A stretch of DNA of 64,000 bases from Symbiodinium kawagutii. Its lineage: Eukaryota > Sar > Dinophyceae > Suessiales > Symbiodiniaceae. This document shows positions 1 to 9,726 of the stretch, piece by piece. The translations under genes were made by a program, and so were the position numbers. Under the pieces are notes generated by a model that made no database searches, was not told the origin of the DNA, and saw nothing but the letters and a program-made list of their open reading frames with translations. Each line of letters opens with the position of its first letter. Within the stretch, counting starts at the first letter, position 1. Location of the stretch: assembly GCA_009767595.1 (NCBI GenBank), contig VSDK01024169.1:102328-166327 (forward strand), written 5' to 3'.

Positions 1-1
1 T

Positions 2-3000
2 CAAACGAAGAGAGTTAAGGGGAACTCTACCTTTCGATTTGGTAATGCGGGAACCCTTGTTTCAAGAGAAGTCGCAGTTCTGCCGTGCTGCTTGGAAGGT
101 AGGAAATTTTTGTTGAAAGTTGCGATTCTTCCTGAAGATGGTAGGTACACTCCTTTGCTTCTTTCCAAAGAGTTTCTGAGGGAGATGAAGGTTAGGATGA
201 ATCTGGATGATGACACGGTTTGGTTCGGTCGGTTGGGTGTCGGTGTTTCCATGGTTGAGACTGCTCGGGGACACTATGGGATACCCATGTTTGATTTTTT
301 TGGTGACTGTTTTCAGAGTGAACATGCACGAAGTCACAGGGGCAAGCGAGTGAGTGAGAAGACTTTTAACATTTCTGAGCTCGAACAATTAGAGCGAGAT
401 AGCCTTGAAGACCAGATCGTTTCTCAATCCATCCGAAGCCATGGCGAGAGCATACGGTGGCGCCAACGTTTCGGGGAGGATGCCGGGATCAAGCCAGTCA
501 GCAGAGGAGAACATGATGCAGCAGATGATGGCCAACCTGGAGAATGCCAGGCTCCAGTCCAAGAAGCCGGACAACGAGGGAGCTCTGGATGCATATCCGG
601 ACGACCCCCGCGATGGCGTGGGCAATCCGATTCCAGGAAGCACGGTGTTGAAGGAGGGGAAGTACGCCAAGCTCAAGATCTACATCACGGTGGCGGACAC
701 CTATGTGCAGGACAAAGGGTACATGCAGTGGGTGCGCTCCCGAGTCAACACCAAAAGTTCCATCGAGATGCAGAAGCTTCGCACTTACTGCTTCCACCGG
801 GACAACAAGAAGAAGTTGAGGATGGAGGACGAGAACATCCTGAACGAACACCAGCAGGTGCCTGTGACACCACCGCCGCAGACCACTCGTCGCCAATCAA
901 CGAAGCCACAGCCGAGGGATGTGCCAAAGGCCCTGAAGGCTCGCCCACTTCCGTTGGACGAGGAGGAGATGGAGGTCGACGAATGGGGCATTGTGATCGA
1001 CAGTGGCAAGACGGAGGAGATGTGGAAGGCTGTCACACTGAGGATGATCGCGAACCAGCAGGTGAAGACAGGAGATATGAACATGCATCTGCAGGACATG
1101 TCGAAGGACAAGCTGGCCAAGTTTGTGATGAACATGATCTACCTAGGATGATGACGAATCCTCCGGACGAGAACGACGTTCTTCCTGACTCCTCACAGCA
1201 GGAGGCATCTGAGACGCTGTCAGATGGCAAAAAAAGAAATGAATGTGTACTGAATAGGAAGACGCGGAAGATGCTGGAGAAGAACATTCACAACATGCAC
1301 GTATGCGATCATGACCATGCTACCCATGAACAAGATACCATGTATGATCATGTGGACATATTCCATGTGCAGCTGCAACACAAGGATTGGGACATTGGGG
1401 AAGTTTTTTCGACTCCACGTGTGGTTCCCATGGCTGAGAAGTGTGGGCTTCAAGGGGGGAAGTCTTTTGACTTGGAGAATGGCTGGGATTTCCTTCGTAG
1501 TGATCATAGGGCCATGTGTAGGAAAGAAATCAGAGAAAAGAAACCCAGGGTTCTTTTGGTTTGTCCCCCATGTGGTCCGTTTTCCCAGATGTTGAGAATC
1601 AGCAAAGACAAGGAGGACCCGAAAGAGAGAGAGAGAAAGAGACTTGAAGGGTTGGTGTTACTGGATTTCGCTATGGAGTTGGCTCAGATTCAACATGAGG
1701 GAAACCGTGTTTTCATCTTTGAACACCCCAAGGGAGCGGACAGTTGGAATTCCACTTTGGTCATCAGGGTCAGAGAGCTGCCGGGAGTGAGGGAAGTGCT
1801 TGCGGATCAGTGTATGTTCAAACTAAGGGATCCCCAAAACCGTCGGTTCTACAGGAAGGGTACCCGGTTTCTCACCAATTCCAAGTTTGGGGAGCTGCTG
1901 GCTAGGAAGTGTGATGGGAACCACCAACACCAGGCTGTTGAGGGTCAGTGCAAGCTGGGTGGTTCCTGGGTTAACCGGTCGAAGGTTGCGCAAGTGTACC
2001 CCAAAGAGTTGGTCATGGCTATGGTTCGGTTGGTTGAGAAAGAGGTTCAAAGGGGCCATGTTGAAGTGTTCATGAGTGACCAGCTGTCGAAGGGTGACAA
2101 GTTACATGCCAACATTCGGAGATGCCATGTTAACCTCGGACATCCTAGTAAAGAGAAGTTCATTCACATGCTGAAAAGTGCCAACGCGAGTGAGGAAGCT
2201 ATTGAATTTGCGAAGAAGATGGAATGTGCTACTTGTAGTTCCCGAAAACTTCAAGCGTCTAAGCCGGTTGCTAGTAGTAGGAGGGCTGAAGGGTTCAATC
2301 AACAAGTGTGCATGGACACGTTTGATTTGCATACTCACCAAGGAAAAATCGTGAAGATGTTGAATGTTGTGTGTGAGGGTACTGGCTTTCAAATCTGCAC
2401 TCCACTTTGGGGTGGAGCTAGTGCCAAGGAAGTTCGGAAGGCATACCGCCAGTCATGGCTCAAGTGGGCCGGGGTACCGACACGTGTCCTCACCGATGGA
2501 GGCACCGAGTTTCAGAATGAGATGCAAGAAGGACTAGATCTCGATGGATCCTTCGTCGACAAGACAGCGGCCTACTCACCTCACCAGAATGGTCGGTGTG
2601 AGCGACAAGGAGGCGACTGGAAGAGCATCTTTAGAAAGGCATTCGATGAGACCCAACCAAGGAGCAGAGAAGAACTGGAAGAACTCATTGACCATGTGAA
2701 TGCAGCGAAAAACATGACCACCAGGAGACATGGGTTCAGTCCAATGCAGCACGTTTTTGGATGCGAAATTCGCCTTCCTGGGATAGCTGTGACAAATGAA
2801 GGATACCTCAATGGAGCAAGTGAGTATCACCCAACGGATGCTTGTTTGAGGTCTATGGAGATGAGACTGGCTGCCAGAAGAGCTCTTGTCAACCTTGACA
2901 ATGCTGACAAAGTGAAACGAGCTCTGGAGCATCGATCTCGACCTATGGAAGAGTTTGAGATTGGCCAGTTCGTCTACTACTGGAGAGTATCGAAGGAGAC

Positions 3001-5479
3001 CACCAAACATGGCATCTGGAAAGGACCTGCCCGAGTCATCGGGAAGATTGACAACTCCAAGCTCTGGATATCTCACGGAAACAAAGTACTGAGATGTACC
3101 CCTATGCAGCTTCGAAAGATGACAGAGGAGCAGGATGCTGCTCTACGGTTTATACCGCCTGAAGCGTTGAGACCTGAAGGAAGAGGAGCGAAGAGAGGAG
3201 CACAGGTCTTTGAGGATATCACGAGAGAAGCCGGACCACCGACTCGAGATGAGCCGATGACAGATGAGGACCGTGAACAGCCGGAGCATAGAGTCATTGA
3301 TGACGACTATGTGGAACAACACCTGGAGCATCAATATGATGATGATCAAGCCATGGGAGAGATTGATGAAGAATCCACGGTGACTGGTGAAGCCAGTAGA
3401 GCAATGGATGCGGAAGATGATGCGAGAATGGAGGAACCGGACAACGAAGTCGGCAGCGGTCAAGGAGAACAGCCACCACAGACCACATCGTTGAACGAGA
3501 CGACTGCAGCTTCAAGCTCATATGGACCGATACGTCCTCCTCGGAATCAAGGACATGAGCCAGCGGACTTGGCAGGAGCTATGAGGAGGTCCCTCGACCT
3601 TCTTGACCTTGGAGATGTTCGGGCAAAGAGAAGTCCTATGGTGACCGACCACTCATTGCTCAATGAAGATGATGAAGAACTGATAGCGGAAGAGAATCCG
3701 ACAACCCAAGAGATGAAGCTCAGCGAGCATCGCAGGAGAGAGCACTTCGAGACCTTTCTGGCTCAGGACAAGAAACATGCAGAGCTCAAGGACAAAGACC
3801 TGATGAATCCTTCAGATCAAGAGAAAGTCAGAAAAGGCAAGATCTCCGAGTGGGAAAAGATGCTGAAGACAGGAGCAATTCGAGTCCATGAAGGAGATGC
3901 TGCGAAAGAGATCCTTCAACAGACAGAGCCATCTAGAATCATTCAGTCACGATTCGTGAAGACCAAGAAAGAGCACGAGACTGGAGATGACTATGACATA
4001 AAGTGTAGATGGGTAATCAAAGGTTACCAGGATCCGGATTTAGAGCACCTACAGAGGCAAAGCCCAACACTGACGGCCGATGGTCTGTCAGTAGTGCTCC
4101 AACTGATTTCCTCAAAAAAATGGATCATGGAGATTGCTGACGTTGAAGGGGCCTTTTTGCAAGGTGGTTGGTTGAACAGAGAGAAGGGAAGATTGTTTGC
4201 CAGTGTTCCGAAGGATGGGATACCCGGGGTTGAACAGTCTGCGGTCATCGAACTTCTCAAGTGTGTGTACGGTTTGAATGATGCCCCTCTTCACTGGTGG
4301 AAATCGATTTGTGAAACCTTGAAACAATGCGGCATGAAACAGAGTGAGCTGGATCCTTGTTGTTTTTATTATTTCTTTGAACAACAGTTGTGTGGTGTTA
4401 TTTCTCTTCATGTTGACGACATGCTTCTTGGGGGGAACAGTCATTTTCAAAGAGATGTTGTTGCTCGGCTGAAGAAAACCTATCCTTTCAAACATTGGGT
4501 TCAAGGTAAGGGGGAATTCTTGGGAAGATACTTGAAACAGCTTTCGGACGGATCTATCGAAGTTGATCAGAAGGGATGTGCGGAAAATGTTCAGACCATC
4601 AACATATCTAAGGATCGAAGGAAGGAAAAGGATTCCCCGGTGACTGACAAGGAGCTCACGGCTTTCAGGGGTGTTCTTGGAACGGCCAATTGGATGGTCG
4701 GTAGCACGAGACCTGATATAGCTGTTCATACTGCCATGCTTCAACAAAGGGTCAACAAAGCTACGGTTAATGACCTGATATGTGCTAATCAATTGGTGAG
4801 CAAAATCAGAGATCATTGCCATGTGAAGATCACCTACAAGAGTATTCCCATTGAAGATGCTATGCTGCTTGTTACCACTGATGCGAGTTGGAGTAACACT
4901 GAAACTCTGGGTAGCCAGGCTGGGTATCTTGTGATGTTCACCAACAAGAAAATCATGAACAACGATTGGACCGATGTGAGTCCTCTTCGATGGAAAACCT
5001 ATAAGATGGAACGGAAAACCCAATCTACCCTTGGGGCTGAGTTGATGAGTGCTGCCCGTGGTATTGCTGAGTGTAATTGGTTGCGATCCTTATTTGCTGA
5101 AAGTTGTTGTTTTGATTATCGGTTGGAAAATGATGTGAGTGCGAGAAACATGTTGGAGATGGTGTTGGTTGTTGATAATAAACCCATTTATGATCATATA
5201 CATGGACATGGTGTTATTGTCAAAGATAAGAGAATTGCCATTGATATGTTGCTTGTTCGAAAAGACCTGCATGCCAATAACTCTCAAGTGCGATGGGTAG
5301 ATACCAGACAAATGCTCAGTGACTCCCTCACGAAAATCTCTGCGAGCCCAGACTTCTTGCTGTTTGTGTTGAAGTTTGGTAAGTATGTTCTGGTGCGTGA
5401 ACATGAGTCCCTCGAGTGGAGAATGAAAGAACGGGAAATCAGAAGGAAGAATCGTGAAAAACCACATCAACATGTTTGA
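2..5479 (+). CDS. Ty1/copia-type retrotransposon polyprotein (protease, MTase-like, integrase, RT, RNase H), 5' end outside window
   Basis: One frame stays open from base 2 to the stop at 5477-5479, so the start lies left of the window. Residue numbers count from the codon at 92. The first ~110 residues resemble the C-terminal half of a retropepsin-like domain. About 437-600 is a methyltransferase-like block (EVFSTP at 437, PPCGPFS at 492-498, FEHP near 543). A zinc-binding HHCC-type pre-integrase segment follows (CHVNLGHP...CATC). The integrase acidic triad is visible: MDTFD near 742, DGGTEF at 802, E of RCERQGG at 837. The reverse transcriptase has DVEGAF at 1350 and HVDD at 1440-1443. RNase H has TTDASW (D1597), GAELMS (E1650) and VDNKP (D1695). 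Gag and 5' LTR are not in view. The pol part has no stop or shift, so it may be recent. Residues ~110-350 are probably read in another frame (see 405-1151). The product would copy and integrate the element; family assignment is secure. Confidence 0.93.
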   Translation, partial: QTKRVKGNSTFRFGNAGTLVSREVAVLPCCLEGRKFLLKVAILPEDGRYTPLLLSKEFLREMKVRMNLDDDTVWFGRLGVGVSMVETARGHYGIPMFDFFGDCFQSEHARSHRGKRVSEKTFNISELEQLERDSLEDQIVSQSIRSHGESIRWRQRFGEDAGIKPVSRGEHDAADDGQPGECQAPVQEAGQRGSSGCISGRPPRWRGQSDSRKHGVEGGEVRQAQDLHHGGGHLCAGQRVHAVGALPSQHQKFHRDAEASHLLLPPGQQEEVEDGGREHPERTPAGACDTTAADHSSPINEATAEGCAKGPEGSPTSVGRGGDGGRRMGHCDRQWQDGGDVEGCHTEDDREPAGEDRRYEHASAGHVEGQAGQVCDEHDLPRMMTNPPDENDVLPDSSQQEASETLSDGKKRNECVLNRKTRKMLEKNIHNMHVCDHDHATHEQDTMYDHVDIFHVQLQHKDWDIGEVFSTPRVVPMAEKCGLQGGKSFDLENGWDFLRSDHRAMCRKEIREKKPRVLLVCPPCGPFSQMLRISKDKEDPKERERKRLEGLVLLDFAMELAQIQHEGNRVFIFEHPKGADSWNSTLVIRVRELPGVREVLADQCMFKLRDPQNRRFYRKGTRFLTNSKFGELLARKCDGNHQHQAVEGQCKLGGSWVNRSKVAQVYPKELVMAMVRLVEKEVQRGHVEVFMSDQLSKGDKLHANIRRCHVNLGHPSKEKFIHMLKSANASEEAIEFAKKMECATCSSRKLQASKPVASSRRAEGFNQQVCMDTFDLHTHQGKIVKMLNVVCEGTGFQICTPLWGGASAKEVRKAYRQSWLKWAGVPTRVLTDGGTEFQNEMQEGLDLDGSFVDKTAAYSPHQNGRCERQGGDWKSIFRKAFDETQPRSREELEELIDHVNAAKNMTTRRHGFSPMQHVFGCEIRLPGIAVTNEGYLNGASEYHPTDACLRSMEMRLAARRALVNLDNADKVKRALEHRSRPMEEFEIGQFVYYWRVSKETTKHGIWKGPARVIGKIDNSKLWISHGNKVLRCTPMQLRKMTEEQDAALRFIPPEALRPEGRGAKRGAQVFEDITREAGPPTRDEPMTDEDREQPEHRVIDDDYVEQHLEHQYDDDQAMGEIDEESTVTGEASRAMDAEDDARMEEPDNEVGSGQGEQPPQTTSLNETTAASSSYGPIRPPRNQGHEPADLAGAMRRSLDLLDLGDVRAKRSPMVTDHSLLNEDDEELIAEENPTTQEMKLSEHRRREHFETFLAQDKKHAELKDKDLMNPSDQEKVRKGKISEWEKMLKTGAIRVHEGDAAKEILQQTEPSRIIQSRFVKTKKEHETGDDYDIKCRWVIKGYQDPDLEHLQRQSPTLTADGLSVVLQLISSKKWIMEIADVEGAFLQGGWLNREKGRLFASVPKDGIPGVEQSAVIELLKCVYGLNDAPLHWWKSICETLKQCGMKQSELDPCCFYYFFEQQLCGVISLHVDDMLLGGNSHFQRDVVARLKKTYPFKHWVQGKGEFLGRYLKQLSDGSIEVDQKGCAENVQTINISKDRRKEKDSPVTDKELTAFRGVLGTANWMVGSTRPDIAVHTAMLQQRVNKATVNDLICANQLVSKIRDHCHVKITYKSIPIEDAMLLVTTDASWSNTETLGSQAGYLVMFTNKKIMNNDWTDVSPLRWKTYKMERKTQSTLGAELMSAARGIAECNWLRSLFAESCCFDYRLENDVSARNMLEMVLVVDNKPIYDHIHGHGVIVKDKRIAIDMLLVRKDLHANNSQVRWVDTRQMLSDSLTKISASPDFLLFVLKFGKYVLVREHESLEWRMKEREIRRKNREKPHQHV
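405..1151 (+). CDS. Overlapping ORF inside the copia element, dinoflagellate gag-pol linker module
   Basis: A 248-codon frame, shifted relative to the polyprotein, covers the GC-rich stretch 430-1150. Its codons are G/C-rich at third positions and it contains a segment (KIYITVADTYVQDKGYMQW, then VRSR and KLRTY) like the 'D..Y..WV' block that recurs between protease and integrase in dinoflagellate copia elements. In this stretch the polyprotein frame reads only low-complexity G/H/E/R-rich sequence, so this frame is more likely the real one here. Its TGA (1149-1151) overlaps an ATG of the polyprotein frame (ATGATGA context at about 1148). Either the element uses shifting or re-initiation twice, or this copy has compensating indels. 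The conventional start is unclear; ATG codons occur from about 441. Confidence 0.6.
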   Translation: MKTRSFLNPSEAMARAYGGANVSGRMPGSSQSAEENMMQQMMANLENARLQSKKPDNEGALDAYPDDPRDGVGNPIPGSTVLKEGKYAKLKIYITVADTYVQDKGYMQWVRSRVNTKSSIEMQKLRTYCFHRDNKKKLRMEDENILNEHQQVPVTPPPQTTRRQSTKPQPRDVPKALKARPLPLDEEEMEVDEWGIVIDSGKTEEMWKAVTLRMIANQQVKTGDMNMHLQDMSKDKLAKFVMNMIYLG

Positions 5480-5489
5480 GTTGGGGGTA

Positions 5490-5635
5490 TGTGAAATCAC
5501 GTACCACCATGTTGATGTGCTGCTTAGCTGTCGCTAGAAATCCCGTAGCTGTGTGCTACTCGTGAGCGTGTGGGGCTCTAGCGTCGCGGACAAAAGGCCT
5601 AGCTTTGCACCACTGTGACCAGATTGACGGTCACA
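5490..5635 (+). mobile_element. Probable 3' LTR of the copia element
   Basis: Ten bases after the polyprotein stop there is a short purine-rich run (GAGTTGGGGGT at about 5479-5488), then a block that begins TGTGAAATCACG and ends GACGGTCACA. TGTGA and TCACA are inverse complements, the usual LTR ends (TG...CA). The block is only 146 bp, short even for copia. The 5' LTR is outside the window, so the repeat itself cannot be confirmed. A family B element begins immediately afterwards. Confidence 0.6.
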
Positions 5636-5637
5636 TA

Positions 5638-5746
5638 TGGAGGTTTGTCAAAATACGGGTACCCCCAAATCATCCTATATATCAATCATTGTTTATTGTA
5701 TAATGAACCAGCCATTTTTGGGATCCCCAATTCTAAGAAACCACCA
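5638..5746. mobile_element. Family B MITE/introner-like element, abutting the LTR
   Basis: Left end GGAGGTTTGTCAAAATACGG and right end TTCTAAGAAACCACC are inverted copies of the family B terminus (consensus GGTGGTTTCTCAAAATAGGG). The inner arms also match: GGTACCCCCAAATCATCC on the left and CAGCCATTTTTGGGATCCCC on the right. A second lone right end (CTTGAGAAACCACCATA) lies at about 5806-5822. Confidence 0.7.
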
Positions 5747-5890
5747 TATAGTAGCTGTTCAACCATTATTGTTGGTGATTACCCCTTATATAAACCATTA
5801 TAATCACTTGAGAAACCACCATATTGTTTGGGGTTGAGCCATGAGCCATGAGTCGGACATGTCACCGGCAAGTTGGGATCTGTATCCCAG

Positions 5891-6056
5891 CTGAAATGAC
5901 ATGGGGTGACATGATGGTTGGTGGTTTCACGCATTTTTATTTTCCCTAGTAGTTACTAACCAATGGTTGGTTGGCTAATTAATATTATTCAAAGAGATTG
6001 AAACCACCAACCAGATGATGGTTGTTGATGACGAATGGTGGTCAAATTCAACATAG
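5891..6056 (+). CDS. Possible pair of short exons around a family C intron
   Basis: Reading CT GAA ATG ACA TGG GGT GAC ATG ATG from an AG at 5889-5890 to 5916, then a GT..AG interval filled by a family C element (5917-6014), then ATG ATG GTT GTT GAT GAC GAA TGG TGG. The frame joins in phase 0 and gives AEMTWGDMM + MMVVDDEWW. Product unknown. The exon is short, so this is the weakest of the family C cases. Confidence 0.3.
5917..6014 (+). mobile_element. Family C introner-like element (98 bp)
   Basis: Starts GTTGGTGGTTTCACG and ends GAAACCACCAACCAG, i.e. terminal inverted repeats in which the left end supplies GT and the right end AG. ATGATG occurs directly before and directly after the GT..AG interval, as a target duplication would. 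Interior: TTTTCCCTAGTAGTTACTA. Confidence 0.7.
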
Positions 6057-6119
6057 AACACTTGATCCGTGCTATCCACTTCTTGTCTTGGTTGATTTAG
6101 TTGTTATAATGATACATAA

Positions 6120-6300
6120 TAATATAGTTCATACTAATATAATTCAACCCCGTCATAGGTTCTGTTGCGCTCACGTAGCGCGAGCGAGGTCAAAGGCAAC
6201 TGTGACAAGAGCCGCCCCCAGCGCAGTCATGGAGAGGCGACAGATCCAGGGAAAGCATCAGCCGTGGGTCCGGGACTGATGGGCTGAGGGACTGAGGTCC
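6120..6300 (+). other. GC-rich island, possible exon, frame undecided
   Basis: This stretch is clearly richer in GC than its surroundings and open in two + frames. One reads RARSKATVTRAAPSAVMERR and then QIQGKHQPWVRD before a TGA. No pair of splice sites is compelling, so only an exon-like island is reported. Confidence 0.25.
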
Positions 6301-6307
6301 AGTGGAT

Positions 6308-6366
6308 TTCTTTACGATTGGAGGATGGTGGTAGGGGATGGTGGTAGGGGATGGTGGTAGGGGATG
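6308..6366 (+). repeat. 13-bp minisatellite ATGGTGGTAGGGG, about 3 copies plus flank
   Basis: The unit ATGGTGGTAGGGG repeats back to back, followed by a diverged copy. The DNA from here to 7664 shows no convincing exon. It holds (AATAAC)-like and (TA)n tracts at about 6830-6905 and a segment near 7020-7095 resembling the family E remnants at 21141 and 39878. Confidence 0.75.
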
Positions 6367-7664
6367 GTAAGTGTCACTGAATGTAACTGATCTCAACATT
6401 GGAGGATGGTAGGGGAGCATAAATGGACAAAGCGTTTGAAATGGACAAAACGTTTTTTCAAAACTTATTGGTATTGCCAGTGCAAAAGCTTGACCAAAGT
6501 TGGACGCTTGGGAAATCCTCATCGATAAATAGCGTCGCTGGGACAGCAATCTCTTTACAAATTCGCATGTCGAAATGAAGTCACAGGACCTGAATCTGAC
6601 CTTGGTGGAGGGGCTTTCTGATTGTACTCTTCATATTTAGGGATGCAATTGGAGGTTTAGGCCCGAACGCTGGACATATCACTAACTGCATGCTCCTTCA
6701 CATTTGGCGGATCCCAGCTTGGTTTTTGACTGGGATTGTTGGCTTTAACGACAAACATACTACTTCTCGAAGTGTCAGAGTGATTGGCTATTGTTTAAGG
6801 TGTTTCAAGCTCTGCTAGTAATAATAACAATAACAACAATAATAACAATGATAATAGTTATAATTTTATGTATTAACATACTATATATATATATATATAT
6901 ATATAATACCTCTACACATGCCACCAATCATGGTGATGTTAGTGGTTAGCCTTGCCGTTGTGATTCCATCAGGAGTCCATCCTCACCCGGAACACCACCA
7001 TCCTCGCTGCAACTTGGCAATCATTGGTTGTGAGGAGGGAGCTGCGCCACCGATCCCGGCCACGGGCCCTTTAATATGGGGCAGTTGGAGCTAACAGGAG
7101 CCATTCATCAGTAAGCCATTGTTGATTCACCAACTGCATGTATTTGGGCCCCATGAAGTAGTCGCGTGGTTTGGCCATTCTTTACTTCTGGTGATCCATT
7201 GTTGATACCATTCCAAAACGGTAACGAATCACGGTGGTCTATGTTGCTGGAACGGATTGTGATGGTGGCCATGATTGTGCGACTATCTGCACGGTTGGTA
7301 AGAATCATGATGGAAAAATGTTGATAGCAAATTGTGATGGATGATCATCATCAGTGGCCATGTCAACGGCTATCAACTGCTTTATCATCATCCATCAGTT
7401 CGAGTGATATTATCATTTTTTTTCCCATTCAACTTGCCATCCAACTATTGGATTTTGCTCAATATTGCTGGTATATTCCTGGTTGTGGCATATTGAGCGC
7501 CATGTTAACCACCAAAACAACCCATAATGACCAACCATCACCACTAGATTCTGCAACTTGGTGACCGGTGTCACTGCCCAAAGTGGCTTGATCAAGTAAT
7601 TGGTGTTGAACCGTTTGTGTCCTACAGCATTAGGAACCAGAATAAGTAACCAGAATTAGCCACA

Positions 7665-7771
7665 TGGCTATGGGTCAATGTTCATGAGCCAACTAATGGG
7701 GAATAACCACCACCAAAAATCAATGGTTAATGATCGGGGAACCAGGGGTACAGGGTTTTCACCCACTGCCA
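7665..7771 (+). mobile_element. Family A MITE (107 bp)
   Basis: Ends TGGCTATGGGTCAATG and TTCACCCACTGCCA are inverted repeats. The inner sequence (AACTAATGGGGAATAACCACC, GGTTAATGATCGGGGAACC) is shared with the copies at 22553, 42976, 43952, 45134 and 48044. ACAT flanks both sides if the TIR is taken to begin at GGC. Confidence 0.75.
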
Positions 7772-8542
7772 CATTAGTAACCAGAATGCTGATTTTCAAC
7801 AATATTAGTTGAATCATTATGTTACAAATGATTCAGCCACATTCGTAACCAGAATTTCCCGGAATTCACCACTAGCCATTTCTGGCATCAGTTGTTGTTC
7901 AGTCCTGTATCGATCCTTTGACAGCAGAACAGTTTCAACAGTTGTTGTTCCAGCTTCGGTGTTGCTTCAGTTGGTAATTTAGGTCCTCAGAAATCTGAAA
8001 AACATGTCGTGGCTCCAGCACTTGCTTTGGGGGTTGGTTCTGTAAACCGCTTGGGGGATGAGGCAAATGTGGCGCACAATCAGGCAATCAACACTTATTA
8101 TACATTTCAACTGCAACAATTCCAAACCTTTTTTCCTTTTAGAAACACTTCGAATCCTGAAAAGGCTTTGCGGCAAGTTTTGGCAATGATATTTTTTGGT
8201 GAACGGCGCGAAGCTTTCCCTGAACAGCTTGGACCACTGTCAGATGGCAGAATTGGTGGCTGAAAAACTGGGAGAGACTCAAGTTGTGACACTCTGATTC
8301 TCGCAAGTGACTAGGGCTGACAACCTGGACAACACATCCGCAAGAATCATAATCATATTACATCAGAACTTTGACTTTTTTCTGAGATTTGACACCATTG
8401 CGTGTTGGGGTCAATGAATTCCATCAATTTTCCAGTGAGGAGTAGCTTGACGTTGTTTGAGTTGCCTGGAGTGTTCACGGCGCGTGCACGCGAGCGGCGA
8501 GGTGTTCCTTGGCACCGGGCATTCAGATCCAGCGGATATCAG

Positions 8543-8755
8543 TGAAAGCTCATCACGTTCCAATCCAGAAACGGTTGGTGGTTTCAAATATGTTTTATGT
8601 TACCTAGTGATTAATAACAAATGGTTGGTTGACTAGTATTTTTCATGGGGGTTGAAACATGTTGAAATCACCAACCAGAGAGTGGTGTTCTGATCATCAA
8701 CATCTGCTTCTCTACACATTTGCCAGGCCCAAAGAGGAACCACTCAGCACGCCGC
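8543..8755 (+). CDS. Two exons joined across a family C intron; product unknown
   Basis: Exon 8543-8573 (2 bases, 9 codons, 2 bases) follows an AG at 8541-8542. Exon 8679-8755 follows the family C AG and ends at a good donor, GTGAGA. The phases agree (2 to 2) and the joined frame reads KAHHVPIQKR then EWCSDHQHLLLYTFARPKEE. A second frame of the downstream exon is also open (SGVLIINICFSTH, running to a GTGAGT donor at 8798), so the frame is not certain. No family recognised. Confidence 0.5.
8574..8678 (+). mobile_element. Family C introner-like element forming a 105-bp intron
   Basis: GTTGGTGGTTTCAAATATG at the left and GAAATCACCAACCAG at the right. The two ends are inverse complements and coincide with the donor GT and acceptor AG of the intron between the flanking exons. 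Confidence 0.75.
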
Positions 8756-9639
8756 GTGAGAAGCATCTTGGCTGATGAGTCTGGCAGCTTTCTTTGGTGA
8801 GTTGCACGGGAAGAATTGCTAACCAAAAAGTAGACAGCAGTGGTACACAAACCATCCAAGACGCGTTGGGTGACAATTTTTAGGAACCGCCCAGTCATGT
8901 TGTGACTTTGTGCTTTCTCAAAACCAGAGTGGTAAAAAGTAGCCGCCGGGAAATGGTGCCACAGCACTGACCAGTGACCTCGTTCCGAACCTGGGCTACT
9001 TGGAGGACTCACTCGCACGAGCAACAGCTGGTTTTCGAAGTGGGCCCAATGGGCCCAACCCATACCCCAGTATCCGGGTATAGAACCAGCTAATAAGTGT
9101 GATCCAAGTGGTCAATTCGGGTGGTCAAATGATCCACAACAGAGGGGCCCAGGAAAGCATTCGACTACGCTTCCCACAAGTCCTTCAGCATTTGTTTGCT
9201 ACTGATCAAGGTTGATCAACCAGTGAGAGCTGTCAGGTGTACATTCGCTAAGCCTACAACTGGATGTGGATAGCACGTGAGCCATGAGGCCCTAGGCCTT
9301 CCCAGTCATTGCCATGGTTACAGCTTCACAAAGTCAGCCCCCCATCACCAAGCCAATGGATGAAGTGGTGAGCCCCAGCCAGCTTTTGTCCAAGATTTGT
9401 CCAAGCTGCACTGGGTTCGGTTGGATTTTTGACCATTTCAGGCATTTTTGACTTGGAAAACCCATGAAAACCCTACCTATCTAAAACCCTCCCCATCTAA
9501 GGTGTGCCTTTACAGTTTCGTGATCATTTGTTTTGGCAGAAGGCGAAATCTCTCTCAAGCGTGTCACCTGAAGAGCTTGCGAGTGTGGCATATCATCAGT
9601 GCAATCCCAAGGCAACCGCAGAGACCCCCGACGCCGCAG

Positions 9640-9726
9640 CAAACGCCAAGCACTGGTCTTGACCCAATGGAAGAAAGGCTTCCTGGCTGAACAGGCCACG
9701 GAGAAATGCCTTGATCTGCTTCTTTG
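9640..9726 (+). CDS. Probable single exon, unknown product
   Basis: After the AG of CGCCGCAG the frame (one base, 28 codons, two bases) reads KRQALVLTQWKKGFLAEQAT then EKCLDLLL up to a TG|GTTGG donor. Third positions are G/C-rich. The upstream stretch 9565-9654 is also open in another frame (SPEELASVAYHQCNPKATAE), so there may be two exons or an earlier boundary. A charged, Leu-rich helical segment is all that can be said of the product. Confidence 0.45.

Noticed and set aside
4112-5023. 303-codon ORF on the - strand
   Set aside because: Antisense shadow of the reverse transcriptase region, whose catalytic motifs are intact on the + strand.
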